DNA of 64,000 bases from Parus major (taxonomy: Eukaryota; Chordata; Aves; Passeriformes; Paridae). The notes under the pieces were generated by a model that worked only from the letters and a program-made list of their open reading frames with translations, was not told the DNA's origin and made no database searches. The DNA lies in the NCBI RefSeq assembly GCF_001522545.3, contig NC_031776.1:23035995-23099994 (forward strand). Reading direction: 5' to 3'. Shown here piece by piece: positions 22,695 through 36,310 of this stretch. Numbering within the stretch: position 1 is the stretch's first letter; the number at the start of each line of letters is the position of its first letter. The translations under genes were made by a program, and so were the position numbers.

Positions 22695-25600
22695 ATTGCT
22701 CAAAAGTGCAATTCAGAGTCCACTTTCTAAGAAATGCATTACAAAGAAAAGAAACAGGAAAATTGCTGGGGAAATCAAGGTAGGCAGAATAATATTTTCT
22801 CTCTTTTTATTTAATGAAGATACTGGGCTTAGATTGTGAAAGCAGAACATTTCTAGCAGCCACATGCAGATAGGTCTTTGCTTTTCTGTACTCTCTGCTT
22901 ACCAATGCAGTCCCATGTAGCTATTTGTAGAAAAAGCCTGAAAATCCAAATAAGACCCATAGAAAGAGACTTAGATTGCCTTTAGGGATTTAGGCCTGCG
23001 TCATGCAAATAGCACCAAATGAGCAATAATATTTGTAACACAAGCATTTTTAAGGCAACAGCCAAGAATTACGGCAGTGGAAAGAGCTTCACAATCCTAT
23101 TGTAGAAAGAAGGAAATCATTTTACCCTCTTAGAGAACCTGCCTTTCCTCATTGATGGTCACGTCATACCCATCTTAAATAGACCCAGCAATGCTAGAGG
23201 AAAATAAGGAAAGAACATAGCATCAGAGCTGAGGTCAACATCTGGATGGACTTAGGCTTCACAAAAGAATTCACTGACTCATTGGCACATGTGAGGACTG
23301 TCATCTCCTCTGCAGCATTTATCTTTAATCATGAGGACCCATTGGAGTAGAGCTTGGCTTTCAGGAATATTAATGGAGTAATAATGCTATGAAAGTGAAA
23401 AAAAACAAGGCAAGAAAATGAGTGGTTCCGAAAAACATCAGTATTACTCCCTCCCTACACACACAACACATACTTAAACACACAGGGATGGAGCAGCCAA
23501 AAGATCAAAACTTAAAACTAACAGCCACCTACTGGGTGTTTGAACAGGAATGAGACAGGAGCCCCATCTGTGCTCTGACCCTGCCTGACCCTCAGGGACT
23601 CCACCAGTGGTGCAAAAGGTTTGTGGAGTGGCTGATGCCTTCCTTCCCTGTGACCTTGGTGGGGCATAGCATGAGCTGTCCTGACAGGATATCCGAATGA
23701 GCATGTTCCCACTGCTCCCAGGCAGTGGTGTCCAACCCAAGGAGAGGGAAGGAAGGAGAAATAAGAGTGAGAGATGATGGGCAGGGCTTTCCGGTTGTGA
23801 TTGTCTGGAAGAGCATGGGCCATGGTGTCACTTCTGGACAAAATGTGGCTTGAATGAGTTGCAGTGGGCACAATGCCTTCCCTCACACACCCGGCACACC
23901 CCTCTCCTGCCTCATCAGAGAAGACCCACAGCTAACCCAGAGCAGCAGCTTTCAGATCCGTGCCAAGGCAAGTGGCTAGCGTGGCACTAACCTGGGCCAC
24001 ATCCTTGCCTTGTCGCTCCTTGGAGACCTTTGAATATGAAGCCCCACTGGCCAAGGATGCAGAGAAAGGACTCAGAGCTGATGGGCCACCACATGTGCCT
24101 GGGCCCACAGTCCTGCTCTTCTGCAGGTTATGAGTGAACTTCTGAACCTCCTGAGGTTGATAGATCACAGGTGACAAGAGGAAGTGATAGGGAATTCACT
24201 TGCTCATGACTCCTCAGTTGCTGTTAGTTAAACAAGTGTTTTATTAAGTTCACTCCTTGTGACCAGGAGAATTTGGAAATGCCTGGCGTGATTGTTGTAT
24301 TTCAGTGACCTCATGATTCACAAGGTCCCGGACTGTATTCCTCACAGAGCTAAGGAATTTCTATTGGCAGTTCCTGTGAAGCAGAGAGGATGAGATCTGC
24401 TCATGTATCCCCTGTTCCATGTGGAGAAGGCCTGAATAGAGGAGGAAATTTAGATTTTTACTTGATTTTGAGTAATCAGTTCCACCATCCTCTTCTGGCA
24501 TCCTGCATCCCCCAGCAGTGGTTTCAATTTATGGAGAAGGTAAATTACTAGCTTGCTCCAATCTTTCTAGTCTGTTCCAATCTATCACCACCCTCCTCCA
24601 ATCATATGTTGTTAGATGAACTTGACGGTCATTCTCTCAGCAGCAAAAGATGGCCTTTCCTGGATAATGACAATTAAAGGCATGTATACTATTCACAGTA
24701 ATCAGCTGAGCAATGGATTAACAGCTGATGATTTTCAGAGATTTACAAGGCAGTTTTACAGACTAAGGTTGAACTGCTACTCTAAGACAAACCTTAACCA
24801 TTTACTTTCCTTGTTCTAATAAATCCTTCTAGTCCTTGACAACCCAGAACACATCTATGTGCACCAAGAAGGTCTCTGACATCACATTTTAAAAATACAA
24901 CAAAAAACAAGGAACAAAATGCATCCAGCTCTGTTCATTGCAAATCAGTTTTTCTGTCAGGCTTTTTACAGGAAGCAGAGCTGTCCATCATGCAGTTGCT
25001 TCAAGCTTGTTTCTATGCCACAATACATGGCAGAGAAGGCAGTCAGAGTCCAAACACAACACTCACCTCCTGTAATGGTACTTCCTGCCCCATGTAGAAG
25101 GTAGGAGAGCAAGGGTGAGAAACACCCTCCCTAGTCTGAAAGCTGCTAAGGGTGTTAGTGGTAGGACTTAACTGTCCCATCTGCTCATGCCAGATGTCAA
25201 ACTGATGGGAATTGATTTCACTTTATGTAGTGCTCCCAGGCACCTCTGGGACTAAAAATTTAGTGGGACATAGGGGAAGGTGTTGCTATGGGTTTATGGT
25301 TGCCTAAATATGATTATGTAAGCCCTTGTCTCCTTCTTATCTTCCAGCCTCTGTCTCTTCATCTCTGAGAATTTCCTGTTGTGCTGCCTGTTTGTCATTT
25401 CTACTTTCTCAGTAACAGGACAGCAGCAGCCTGGCAGACCTGTCTGCTGGGTGTCCTCTGTTGGGTGGTCTTGTTCTGTATCAGATGGTGTCTGGACACA
25501 ACCTAACCTGTCTTTAGGGATCAGCCGCTATGACATGCATACTGGGAGGCAAGAGCCACATTTGCTATTTAGTTTTCCATCACAATAGAAACTGCTGTGT

Positions 25601-27714
25601 GATTGCTCTGTGACTGTGAAATATGACTTTTTCCTTCTGTCTCAGAATCCATGAACTTAGACCCAAGGCTAAAAAATTTACCTCTGGGATGTCACTTCAG
25701 TGTTTTCACTGTGCTAGGGAGAGAGCAAAGACAGTGAAACTGAGGTCTGTGATCTCCAGAACAGAAGCTCAATAGTCCAAACCCAACCCATGTGATGTTA
25801 TAAAGCCTGTCTTTTATAATCAGCTCTGACATGACATGACAATAAAAGGGGAAAAAGAGAAAGAAACAGGGAAGTTTGTCAAGGATGGGAAGCACAGACT
25901 CATAACTGTTTTCTATTAATGATTTTGTTTTCGGTCCAAAAATCTCACCCATTAAAGCACTGATGCCTGCCATGTAAGAATTAAATGTCAGAAAAACCAA
26001 ACCACCCTGTAACTACAAGAGTATTTTTTCCCTCTTGTTGAAGTGACATATGAATACTGTGAGGCTACTCCTATTGTGCAACTGACACATTGTTATACCA
26101 CATAGCAGGATGGAGCTGACCCTAGAAACTCCTAACACACAATAAATTGAGATCCTCTTTTGGAAGTGACGCTAGCAGTATGCATCTCAGTAATGATAGC
26201 CTTTGGGCCTTGTTCTGGAGTCATAGGGAGTTTATGAGATGTTATATTCTCCCATTTCCTCCCTGCTGAAACTTTCCTGGGAAGGTCTTCCAGCATCAGG
26301 ATGTGTCACTTTCAAACTGACATTTGGGCAGGCTCCACAGCAAAAAGAAATTCAGACTGATGATCTGGAGCTAGGTAGGCAGGACAATGCATCACAGAGC
26401 TGAAGCTAGTGCCAGGACTGTGCCACCGGCCTGATTTCCAGAACTAGATGTGCAAAACCTATAGCTGCACAAACAGATTCCAATATGTTAGTCACATTGC
26501 TTGGCCTTTATGCATAGAATGCAAATGTAATGCAGTCACACAGTTTTGCATCATAAAACATCATCCATATTGCACTTAGGTCTCAATATGGCCAGGAAAT
26601 ATCAAAGTAAGTACTAAAAAAAAAATCCCCAACATTTCAAACAGCCCAAAGCATCTGATATTTAAAGTGAAAGATGTAAAAGGCATAGTTTGTTCCAACT
26701 CACAGTATTACACCAGGGTATGGATACCATACCATACCATGATTTTATAACTGTAGATAAAGAAAAATGCTTTGCTTTTCTCATATAACCAGAAAATCTG
26801 AAAAGGACAGTGACTTAATTAATATGCCTTTTTAATAATTTCACGTCAGATATATGGTGTGATTGATGCAGATTATAGTTTTCAATAATGCAGCCAACAT
26901 GAGGTGCAATTGTTTATAATTACATCTACAGTATTGGATTGTAAATGTAATAGCCAGTCCCACAGCACATGAACATTCACAGAATTAGACCACAGCCTTT
27001 CAGTAAAATGCAGCCACTCCAGTGTGCTGAAGAAAGTCCACTGATATATTGGATCTGTCTACCTATCACCTGTTCCAAAGAAGAATAAAGAGGAATGTGA
27101 GACTAACTGCTCTGCAAATAACCCAGACTGAGACCTGTTTGGAAGGGCAAAGCAGCTTTGTCCAGCTACAGAATCTTTACAAATCCTTCATTTGCTAGTG
27201 AAAATTTGAGAGACTGTCAGCTTCTCAAGTGCACTTCATCTTTTACAGAAAGAGTAACTATATTAAAACAAGGACAGAAGTTTACATTTTGGTAGGTAAA
27301 AAGTAGTTTGTCACTGTCTTTTGTACTGCTGCTTCATTTTCAAGGCTACACAAAAAAAATCCATGCTTGATTAAGTGCAACTCCATGAGCATGACTGAGG
27401 ACATAAAACAGGACTCCGTGAATTGGAAACACTTTGTGGCTGTTTGCAGATGGCAGGCTCAAAATGGATAAGAGATAATTACACCATGCACAAGAAAATG
27501 GAGTAAAGTGTTTTCAGTTGCAGACATTAGGGGTCCCAACAGGTACATATGAATATAAATCAATTTGATAAAAAGTAGGACAAAAATCTATCAAAAACAA
27601 ATAGATACCATTTCTGCCAATTGGCAAAGAAACAGAGCAAGACCAACATGGACAATCTCAAGCAGCAATGGAAAATCCTACTGTCTTCACTATTATATAT
27701 CCCTTGACAGAAGA

Positions 27715-27815
27715 AAAACAAAACAAAACAAAACAAAACAAAACAAAACAAAACAAAACAACCACACAAACCCCAAAACAAAACGAACAAACAAAAGAAA
27801 ACAAAAAACCCCAAC
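27715..27815. repeat. (AAAAC)n microsatellite with A-rich extension
   Basis: About nine uninterrupted AAAAC units occupy 27715-27762, followed by a degenerate A/C-rich extension with AAACAAA-type units. Length variation between individuals is likely. Open frames spanning it are repeat artefacts. Confidence 0.92.
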
Positions 27816-28334
27816 AATTAGTTCTTCCAGAAAACGACAGGGATGGTCAGTATGTCTCTCCTTAGGGGCTGGCATGAGAAGAAATGCACTCTCCAGTCTT
27901 TCAAAAGTACCATCCTCAGTGTACCACCACAACCAGGGCTGGCCCTATTTATCCATGGTTTTATCCATGGCCTTCACACTACTTCTTAGCCCTAAATAAT
28001 TGTTTTCTATTTAGATACATCCTTCTAGGAAAGAGGGCCTTCAGATGCGGTCATATGTTTTATCCTGTTAATAATGCATCTTTCTGCAGTCCCTGGTTGA
28101 TTATGCGCATTTCTGATGGTTGTGTTTCCTGGCTGGCTGCAATGTGTTTTTCCTTGCTAGTTAATCTTATGGCAATGATTATGGCCTTCAACAGATATAG
28201 TGTTTATCCTCCTGGAGTTCAATAGGACTCTAAAACAAATATTTTTTCCTCTGTTTCTGGGTACACCAGCATTTAGAAGCCAAACTCCTTTATGAGTAAC
28301 AGTCACATCCAACACCAAGCATTTCAAAATCTCT

Positions 28335-28366
28335 TCAGAGACCTGAATTTTCAGAGACCTGAATTC
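28335..28366. repeat. 16-bp direct tandem duplication
   Basis: The unit tcagagacctgaattt (28335-28350) is repeated immediately with one changed base. It looks like a recent slippage or small tandem duplication event. Confidence 0.85.
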
Positions 28367-28527
28367 ATTCCCTTTTTGCCTTGCAAGGGAATAAAGCTTA
28401 AAAATGACTCCCCACACTCCTGGGAAATAAAGCTAAAAATTAAGAGCTCCAGGTTGCAGGAGCAAAAACTAGTCATATAAACAGACAACGACACATTTTT
28501 TAGTTCTGGAGCCAAAGCACCTTTTCC

Positions 28528-28603
28528 TTTTGGTTTATTTTTTTTGGTTGGTTGTTTTTCTGTTTGCTTTGGGGTTTTTGTTTGTTTTGGGGTTTTGTGT
28601 CAT
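28528..28603. repeat. T/G-rich low-complexity tract
   Basis: The stretch is mostly T with G clusters (GGTTGGTTG, GTTTGTTTTGGGG-like units), equivalent to the A/C-rich tracts elsewhere but in the opposite orientation. Confidence 0.8.
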
Positions 28604-31600
28604 GCTGTTTTGCAGGTTCAGCTTGTGTACGTCAATGAAGCCTCTAAGTTTTCTGTAGCTCCCTCAGTTCCACAGAGTGCTCTAGGAATGCTGTTAACTG
28701 AGTAAGACTTTTCCCTGACATCAACACTCAGCAATGCTGAGCTGAGAAAGCAACAGACCATGGCATCTTATTGTATTTGTCTGAGATAGGATTCAATATG
28801 AAGAATCAGCACATTGTTTCAATGTCTGCACATCAGTTAACTATTAATGAATTCACAGGCAATAAAATATACTTTCTGGGTACTATCTGGTCAACAGTTA
28901 ACCTAATAGTTATGTTTGGAAAAGAGTTTATGAACAATCCCCTGTTACCACAACATTAAAAATTCTGGAACAATCACTTGTTAGACTGAAACTTGCCAGA
29001 AATTTTAGGGTGGCAAAGTCAAACCATACATGAGCAAAAGGAAGAATACAGCTTTCCAAAAATTCTGCTTCAACATCTTTGAGTCAGTACTAAAATTCAT
29101 ATGCATCAGTTTGGGATTAAAGTTTGCCAGGGCACGTATTTTTTGCACAAGTAATAACTGTCCTGCTTGAGGAAAGAACATGAATGAATATACCAAAAAT
29201 TAGGAGCACTGAAAAAGGAACCGTTCTGAGGATACAATTTTTTTATTTTCTTTTTTGTACATGTACAGCTATTGGATCACTTCTGGAAAAAAATTTACTT
29301 CCATCATTCTCAAGACTGCTTTGTCAGACTCCAATATTCCCAGGTTTTATTTGCATGACTGCACTGCAAGTCTTCAAAATTGATTGCCTGGGTATCTCGC
29401 TGGGACCTTAAAATGAATATAACTAGATAGAGCTATAAACCAATTTCAGTTATCGACGTTACATGCACCCACATATATAGATATAGCATTACACAGTCAC
29501 ATGCAGTCTTCAAACACTTAAAATGTTAATAATGCTGCAGTGGTTGGCATCACACTTCATGTCTAAATGCCTTAAAGATGCTCAAAAACCAGACAGCCAA
29601 ACCAATAAAACCCCCACAGTTCCTAGCTTAGTAGTTTTAAAATGACTCATATTTCAGCAAAGGACTCAAAACCATCTAAAACTGAAATCAAATCACTCAG
29701 AGTCTGGTCCATTTTAGCCCTGGTGCTGCCTTTACACATCCAACTCTGTTACCCAGAAGTCATGTACACATGCATCTACATGGGGAGGTGGCACAGGAGT
29801 GGGTACAAAGCAGTTTAATGGGCTGGCTAGAAAGCTGTGATAAGGAGGGGGTATAAACAGGGTTTCTCCTGTGTTGAGGCTTTCTCTGGACTAATACAGA
29901 GTGACTTGATTTTGTTTATGGTGTGGGACCTGGATTGCCCACAAAGTTCTTTTTCATGGGATGCATTTTCTCAGTCCCCCCTCATTAAAGTAAATCTGAT
30001 TACATTTCAGTCTCATTTTTTAAAGAGAGGGGAGCTAGCAGGGGGAGCCAGAGCCACACACTTAGATAATTTCCATTCAAATCCAGCACAGTAGTCCTCT
30101 CAGCCAAGTCACACTTAGGGGAAGGAGACAGAGAGGAAAATGTTGCACTATTCTTTGATGGGGCTTCATTGGGTGGATGAAGCATGATCAATCATCCATA
30201 ACCTGACAAGGCCTCAGAAAAGGCAGAATCATGAGTACGTCATGTATGCTTCTAACACCAAAACAATAGGGGATACTGTTTTGGGTTGCAGGGGTGGAAA
30301 AGGAGAGCATTTAAAGGAGAAGTAACAAAGAACAATTATTATCTCGTGGGTGGTGGTAGGTAAGGGGGGTCTGGAAGAGGACATCAGAAGAAGCTGGGAG
30401 GGATGAGGTATCCCATCCCCTCCCTGCTTCAGTCTCCATCCTGCCTGAGACATTTAGACTTTCGTTATCCTAGCAGCAAACTCTTTTCTGTGATGGGGAA
30501 GAAAGAAATCAATTGTGTTTTTAAAAGCTACTTGGAGTCCACAAAAGGTGCATTGTTTTCAAAATGGGTTGAGGGGGCTGGGTGCTTTGGGGGAAAAGAG
30601 TTGAACTTATACCATCATTTCGTCTAATTACGCCTGATGTTATTCCTGTTGTCATGTGGGTTACTACAAAGCCAACTGCCAGCTTGTGTCCCTGAGAGCA
30701 AAGACTAAACTGTTACGCTTACAAGGACACAGGGCTTCTTTTCCTCTCCCTCCTCCCCCTCCCACACTGCTGCAGGCGCTGGCTCCTCCTTGGGATACCC
30801 ACACGTTTGGAAGAGATGTTGGGAAACATGGGGGCAGAAACTCCCTAGGAGATACCAGCCCTTGCTGCCAGTTAGGACACAACCATTGGGCTTATCCTGT
30901 AAAACTCCAGGCACACTGGAACTCGTCGTAAAGCAAACTATTCTGTCATATCATCCAGCTTTCCTCTCAGACAGGTATCTTCGACAGAAGGGAAGTGGGA
31001 GACCACCTGGGTGTTGCATATTGCCAGCAAGGAAAGGCACAGGCCCCAGGGCAAAACAGAATAGATCACAAAATGAGAGCAGCTACAGGTATCACCAGTG
31101 TAAAATCTCAGATCCTTCAGTATGATCTACCTCCTCATCTGAAAGCCAGACCCCGTGGCCTGACTGCATCTTGCTTGCACCAGCCTTCATCTCAATCAAG
31201 TTTGGGAACCCTGCTGGCTTTCTAAGACACCCTCCTGGCCCTGTTTAGAAAACAAGCAGGGCTTGGGCTGTCCCTAGGTCTCAGATGTACATCCATAAAT
31301 GCAGTCTCCTGCCAGTCTGGCTCAGCTTGGCCCAGGAAGGGTGTATCCCAAAGGGCGCTTGGGGTGAGGGAAGACTTCCAGCTCTGCCCCTGGGTTTACG
31401 ATAGCCACAGCCAAAATAAACGTGGTCAGAACCTGAGCCTTTGGCAGACCCTGCCAATTCAGGCAGGGTCACACCTCATAGCTAGGAATGGGTGAAAGGC
31501 TAACATGATGTTCAAAGAAGCTTAGAAAACCTTTTGTTTGCTCTAATTTTAATTTTCTAGGCTGCACTCCCTGCCCTCTGCTGTCATCTTAGCCTAACAG

Positions 31601-31785
31601 GACATACCATTTCATCACTGACTTGGACTAGACATTCAAAACAGAGTCTTATGTGTTTCTTCAGTACTGGGAAAAAATCTCTCTTGAAGTCCTGTGGTGC
31701 ACTGTATGCACCATATATCAAGGGCTCCCAAAGCCCCACAGGTCCAACCAGGTTTTTACAATGCTCTTCCCATGTTTGGGCATAT

Positions 31786-32112
31786 TTACAAAAAAAAACA
31801 AAACCCTAAAAAAACAAAACCCCACAAAACAAACCAACAAAAAAAAAAAAACCACAATTTTTTTTAAAAAAAAATCTAACAAGCAAACAAGCAGAAAACA
31901 CCAAAAAAAACCACACACACACAAAACATACCCAAAAAAAACCCCCCCAAAAAAAAACGAAAAAAAAAAAACCAACCAGCCCAACAAAAACAAAATAAAA
32001 CAAAACCAACAAAAAAGCCCAAAGAAAAACAAAAAAAAAAAATAAACCGACCCAAACAACAATAAACACACTCACGAACAAACAAGAAAAACCACACACA
32101 CAAAAAGAAAGA
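31786..32112. repeat. Long A/C-only low-complexity tract (about 330 bp)
   Basis: Over more than 300 bases nearly every plus-strand base is A or C, with only rare G or T and one T8/A9 patch near 31859-31874. There is no constant unit, so this is a decayed array of AAAAC/AAACC-type repeats. The phenylalanine/valine-rich minus-strand open frames and lysine/asparagine-rich plus-strand frames across it are compositional artefacts, not genes. Confidence 0.92.
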
Positions 32113-32923
32113 ACATAAAGAGCGTCTTTCAAGTCACTATTCTTCTACATTCAAACAGTGGTCTGATTTGGTTAGTTTTTAATATGTAGGGACACACATT
32201 CCCATACACCTACAGTAGAGATGGCAAAGTCAAAAAACAGATGCTTAACTCTAAAAGCCATCCTTGTTTTACACTCACCAACCTGAAATCCTTCTTGTCA
32301 TCCCCTTACTCTTTCTTTATTACAGTGAATTATGGTGGAGGGCTTGGAAGACAAGTGGGTCTCGAGCTGATTGGGAAGGTCTCTGACCTGGTTTCTGTGG
32401 GTCAGACGTACTGACCCTCGGAGCTAGACTGTAAAGCTCACCTTTACAAAACAGCCTTCCCAGCTCCAGCAAATGACTGCTGGGGCAGACATGCTGGAAG
32501 CTGTAACAATGGCTGTATTGATGGAAGGGAAGGTTTTATTGTAAGTTAGATTTTGGAATGAGTAATTATGCAAACAAGCAATTAACTAAAGTAAATACGA
32601 ATGTCTTCCTCTTTCAGGGCATGCTTTTACTTTGACTTGCAGTAAGGCAGATTTCTCAAAGCTGAATCAAGACTTTAAAACAAAGATAAAGGAGACATTG
32701 GGAATGAGGAGATAAATACTGTTCCATCTCTACAGCATTAAGGGCTATGTGCATATATATGCAACAGGGCAACTGTAACTCACAGAATCAGGAAATACAT
32801 TAAAATTCCAAAGATTTGAGGCCAGGTAAGGCCCACTTTATTGACCTCCCATCTGTGGAGCAGCATCATTCTATTATTCCTATAAATTTCACTCATGCAA
32901 GACAGGACACTCTTTTTCCTCTT

Positions 32924-32937
32924 GGTGGTGGTGGTGG
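32924..32937. repeat. Short (GGT)n repeat
   Basis: Four to five tandem GGT units are visible. No coding context. Confidence 0.8.
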
Positions 32938-35028
32938 CTGTTTTCTGATTTCTCTCCCCCCTGAGAAGGCTGGCTGCAGGCTGTTTGCAAGACAGCTGAA
33001 TATGGTGACACTGCTTTCTGCCCCATGGCTTCAGCCAGCTCAGCTCATTAAACCACACACTTTGGAAATCCAAATATTTTAAGGTCAGCCTTCTCCTCCT
33101 GTAGTGCATCACCACCTTGTTTACAAGGCTTGTTCTGCCCCACACTCCTGCATGGATGAAAGGCAGCTGGGAGGAGAAAGCAGGGCCAGGTTCCAGGGAG
33201 AAGGACAGATCTTCCGGTGAGAGAAAAGACAGCCCTGTAAGTTTCTGAGTGGGAGACGAAGTAGTGACAGATAATGTGCATCATCTTTCCCAGCCCAGGC
33301 ACATTTTAGCAAAAAGGATATAGGCTTCCCTTTGGGAATATCATGCAATGAGCCTGCAGAAAGGAATTTGCTGGAGATTCAAGAGTAGAAATCACTGAAG
33401 TAATTAAATCCAACTTGAGAAGCAGAGGAAAAAATATCATGACCCACCAGCCCTCCACCCCTCCACCTAGCCAAACCAATCCCAAAATTCTGTTTTTACA
33501 TTTTGGAAATAAAATGTGTATAAAATGCACTCACATAGGTCTTTGGCTTTGTATTCTCAAATTATTTCTTTCATTTTGAAATTCCCCTGTCTTTCTGTTA
33601 ATTAGCATTTAAAAAACAAAACAAAAAGTCAAAATGGCTTGTTTCATTTCAGGTTGGAGGAATAAAATATGCTCTGTAGAACAGAAACAATTCTCTTCCC
33701 TGTTATTTAGGTCAGCTGTAAAACGAACCATTTGCTATTTACAAATCCTTTTGTTATCAGCTGAGGACTAGAGCCCCATCTCCTGGAGTCAGGTGATTAT
33801 GTTGGAAGTTTGGTTTGATTGTTTTTGACATTTCTTGCCCTTGTGATTTGGAAGGAAATCTTGAAAATGTGTTTTAAGCATAATGAACAGTGTGACATCT
33901 GCCTGAATCTCCACACATCCGGAAACAAAAGTTTAATGTAGAGCAACCCGTTCCAAGTTTATCAAGGCAATTTTAACTCCAAGGCTCACTTACAAGGTTA
34001 CTCCAGCATCACTCACGGAGAGCTTGCATAGGACTGGATGCTTTTATTGAGAAAGATTTAGCCTATCCCCTCAGGTGATCCACCAGGGTACATCAGGAGG
34101 AAAAACCTAGTCAGCCTGAGTAAGCCTGTTCCTCTTTCTTGTGGAGTACCAAGACCATCCATTCACTGCCCAGAATTCAATCCCAGTGCTGCTGTAGCAC
34201 TCTGAAAAAAGAGCCTTTTGCTGTTCCCTTCAAGGATTTGCGTTCAAGTTTCTAGTTCACAGGCAATGCCAACACACATTGATTACAGCTCAGAATCTGA
34301 GGAAGAGGAAATGACACCAAACAAGAGTTCTCATATTTCCTGTGGCTCCAATGGTGGTGAAGTAAAGCTCAGCCTGTGCTACAGCTACAGGCGTGCAGTG
34401 CACTCATTTTCAGGATGGCCATCAGCAGTAGTAAAGTCAAAAGAGAGCCATAGCTTGAGCCAGGACCTGAGCCAGGGCCAAAACCATTTTCTCTGTAGCC
34501 TTGGTACTTATGCCCTTCAGCAATCTGGAGGTTTATCAAGACTTTGCCATTGCCTCCACCAACTTACCAGCTATTCATGAAACTGTGGCAACTTGATTGT
34601 CACTCTGAGCTCTTCACTGTCACGTGGCCAAGCCAGGCAGGCTTCACTTTCTCAATTGCAGTTCAGAAACCAAGCTAGCTCAGCCACTTCTCATCATTTT
34701 GGTCATTCTTCCTCTGAACTGCCTCCACTTTGCGTCTCTCTTTTCCTGGCAGTGACCTGAAACCAAACTGACTTCTTACCGCTTTTTCACAACAAAACAC
34801 CAGTTGGAAAGAGGTCTCTCCCAATCACAGAGGCCTGTGAGGCTGTTGAGGATTTCTGAGCTCCATGTTGCTCAGTTACCTGGTCTCCCACAGACTCACT
34901 GTCTGGCTTTTAAAATCAAAATCCATCCCTGATGCCTGGGGTCCAGCTGTCAAAGAACAAGAGAAGTCCTTTTTTCTAATTTGTACAGTGGGTAAAATAT
35001 TTAATTCACTCCAAACTGAGCCCCTAAC

Positions 35029-35108
35029 CAAAACAACACACACACAAACACACAAAAATATTCAAAACAAACCAACAGAACCATCAAAAAAAAAAAACAA
35101 CCAAAAAA
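35029..35108. repeat. A/C-rich simple tract with (CA)n core
   Basis: A short ACACAC segment is followed by A-rich sequence including a run of twelve adenines. Degenerate simple repeat. Confidence 0.8.
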
Positions 35109-36310
35109 GCCTTCCTTTTGTTTGCTTGATATTAATACCTTCTAAATAGAGCAGCCTGTCTGAATTTGGAGATGAAGGGGTCCTGTCCATCTGTTCTTCT
35201 ATCCCCTCAAAATCTTCACTACCACACACCACAGATCCATTGTAACCAGAGCTGCGGTGCTTCTTTGTGGTTCATTTGGACTCCCAAACCTTCCATGATA
35301 GGATTTCTCATCAGGACTCTGCCCCTCTTTGCTGCAGTATGTTTATCCCTTTCCTGAATGTTCAGTTCCTCCTGAGTTTGTCTCTCCTTTTTAGTCCATT
35401 TCTCTTCCCCCTACAAGTCCTATGATCCCCTGCAAGGTATATCATGAAAAGCATTGTGTTCACACCCTTTCTTCACAGCACCTTGCTCAGTTCAGATGGC
35501 GAGTTAATGATTTCCCACAGCAATGCTGTGGGTCTCCCCATCCCCTCTGCTGACAAAGCATCCCCAAACTTCCCTAAGAGAAACCAAACTTCTCCCTTTG
35601 AGGGAACAGGGGGTCAGAAACCTCTCTGCCAGAGGGTCTTTCTGAGGTTTGCCACCTCCGGGTGTTCAGGGGGACGCCAAAAGAAATGAAAGCCAAGAGA
35701 GCCAAGAAAGCCAGAGCAGCTGCAGAGGCTGCTGCTGAACAAGGAGACAGTGGCTTGGCACACCCAGAGAGCTCACCAGAGGCAAAGCTAGAAGGCAGAA
35801 AGGCATTGGGGGTGGAAGAAGAGAGAAGCAGGATATTTAAAGGAGAGGGAGAGGGCAGATGAGGTGAGACATGATGGAAACAGGGGAAATGTCGAGGTAG
35901 AAAGCACTGGTTGAAGAGGAGGAAAGAAGGCAGAGAGGGCACAGGAGGGTAAAAGGACCATCTTCCCACTAGCTGCACCTGGATTAGGAATTATAAACTC
36001 ATCTACCTCGGCCCCCATGCCCCTGCCGTAGACAGAATGAATAGGACACTGGAAGTATTTCTATTCCAGAGAAACAAGAGCAAAAATTAACTGCTTACAT
36101 AGCACTTGAAGGTTGCTCAGAAAGGCACAAATACCCCTGGGCTGGGCACCTTCTGCTGAGGGTTCCTGACACAGTGACACAAACTGTCTCCCAGCCAGTC
36201 CCTCAGCAGTAAGGAGGAGGCAAAGTCTGTATGGAAAAGAAATATTATTAATTAAAATAGGCCTTATGTGACTTCATCACTGCAAAATTGCTACTGCCTC
36301 TGCCCCACAG

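Larger units (their letters stand above)
20274..27714. other. Unannotated unique sequence with small palindromes
   Basis: No gene or clear transposable element is recognised in 7.4 kb. Two short symmetric sites (21578-21595 and 22668-22694) are listed separately. AT-rich stretches between about 26740 and 26970 contain many homeodomain-like TAATT/ATTA cores and could be conserved noncoding sequence, but conservation cannot be judged from one sequence. Confidence 0.5.
27816..31785. other. Unannotated unique sequence
   Basis: No recognised gene. It contains a 16-bp tandem duplication (28335-28366) and a T/G-rich simple tract (28528-28603), both listed separately. Otherwise it is ordinary noncoding sequence with short open frames. 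Confidence 0.5.
32113..36310. other. Unannotated unique sequence
   Basis: No recognised gene or dispersed repeat. Small simple repeats at 32924-32937 (GGT)n and 35029-35108 are listed separately. A serine/glutamate-rich open frame at 34218-34580 and a lysine/alanine-rich one at 35662-35862 were considered and not supported. Confidence 0.5.

Noticed and set aside
27560..27999. 144-codon plus-strand open frame
   Set aside because: Its centre is the AAAAC microsatellite and the flanks show no motif.
31653..32132. Open frames rich in K/N/T (plus) or F/V/C (minus)
   Set aside because: They are translations of the A/C low-complexity tract.
34218..34580. 120-codon plus-strand open frame with a SSESEEEEM acidic segment
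   Set aside because: Suggestive composition, but no supporting splice site, start context or family match.
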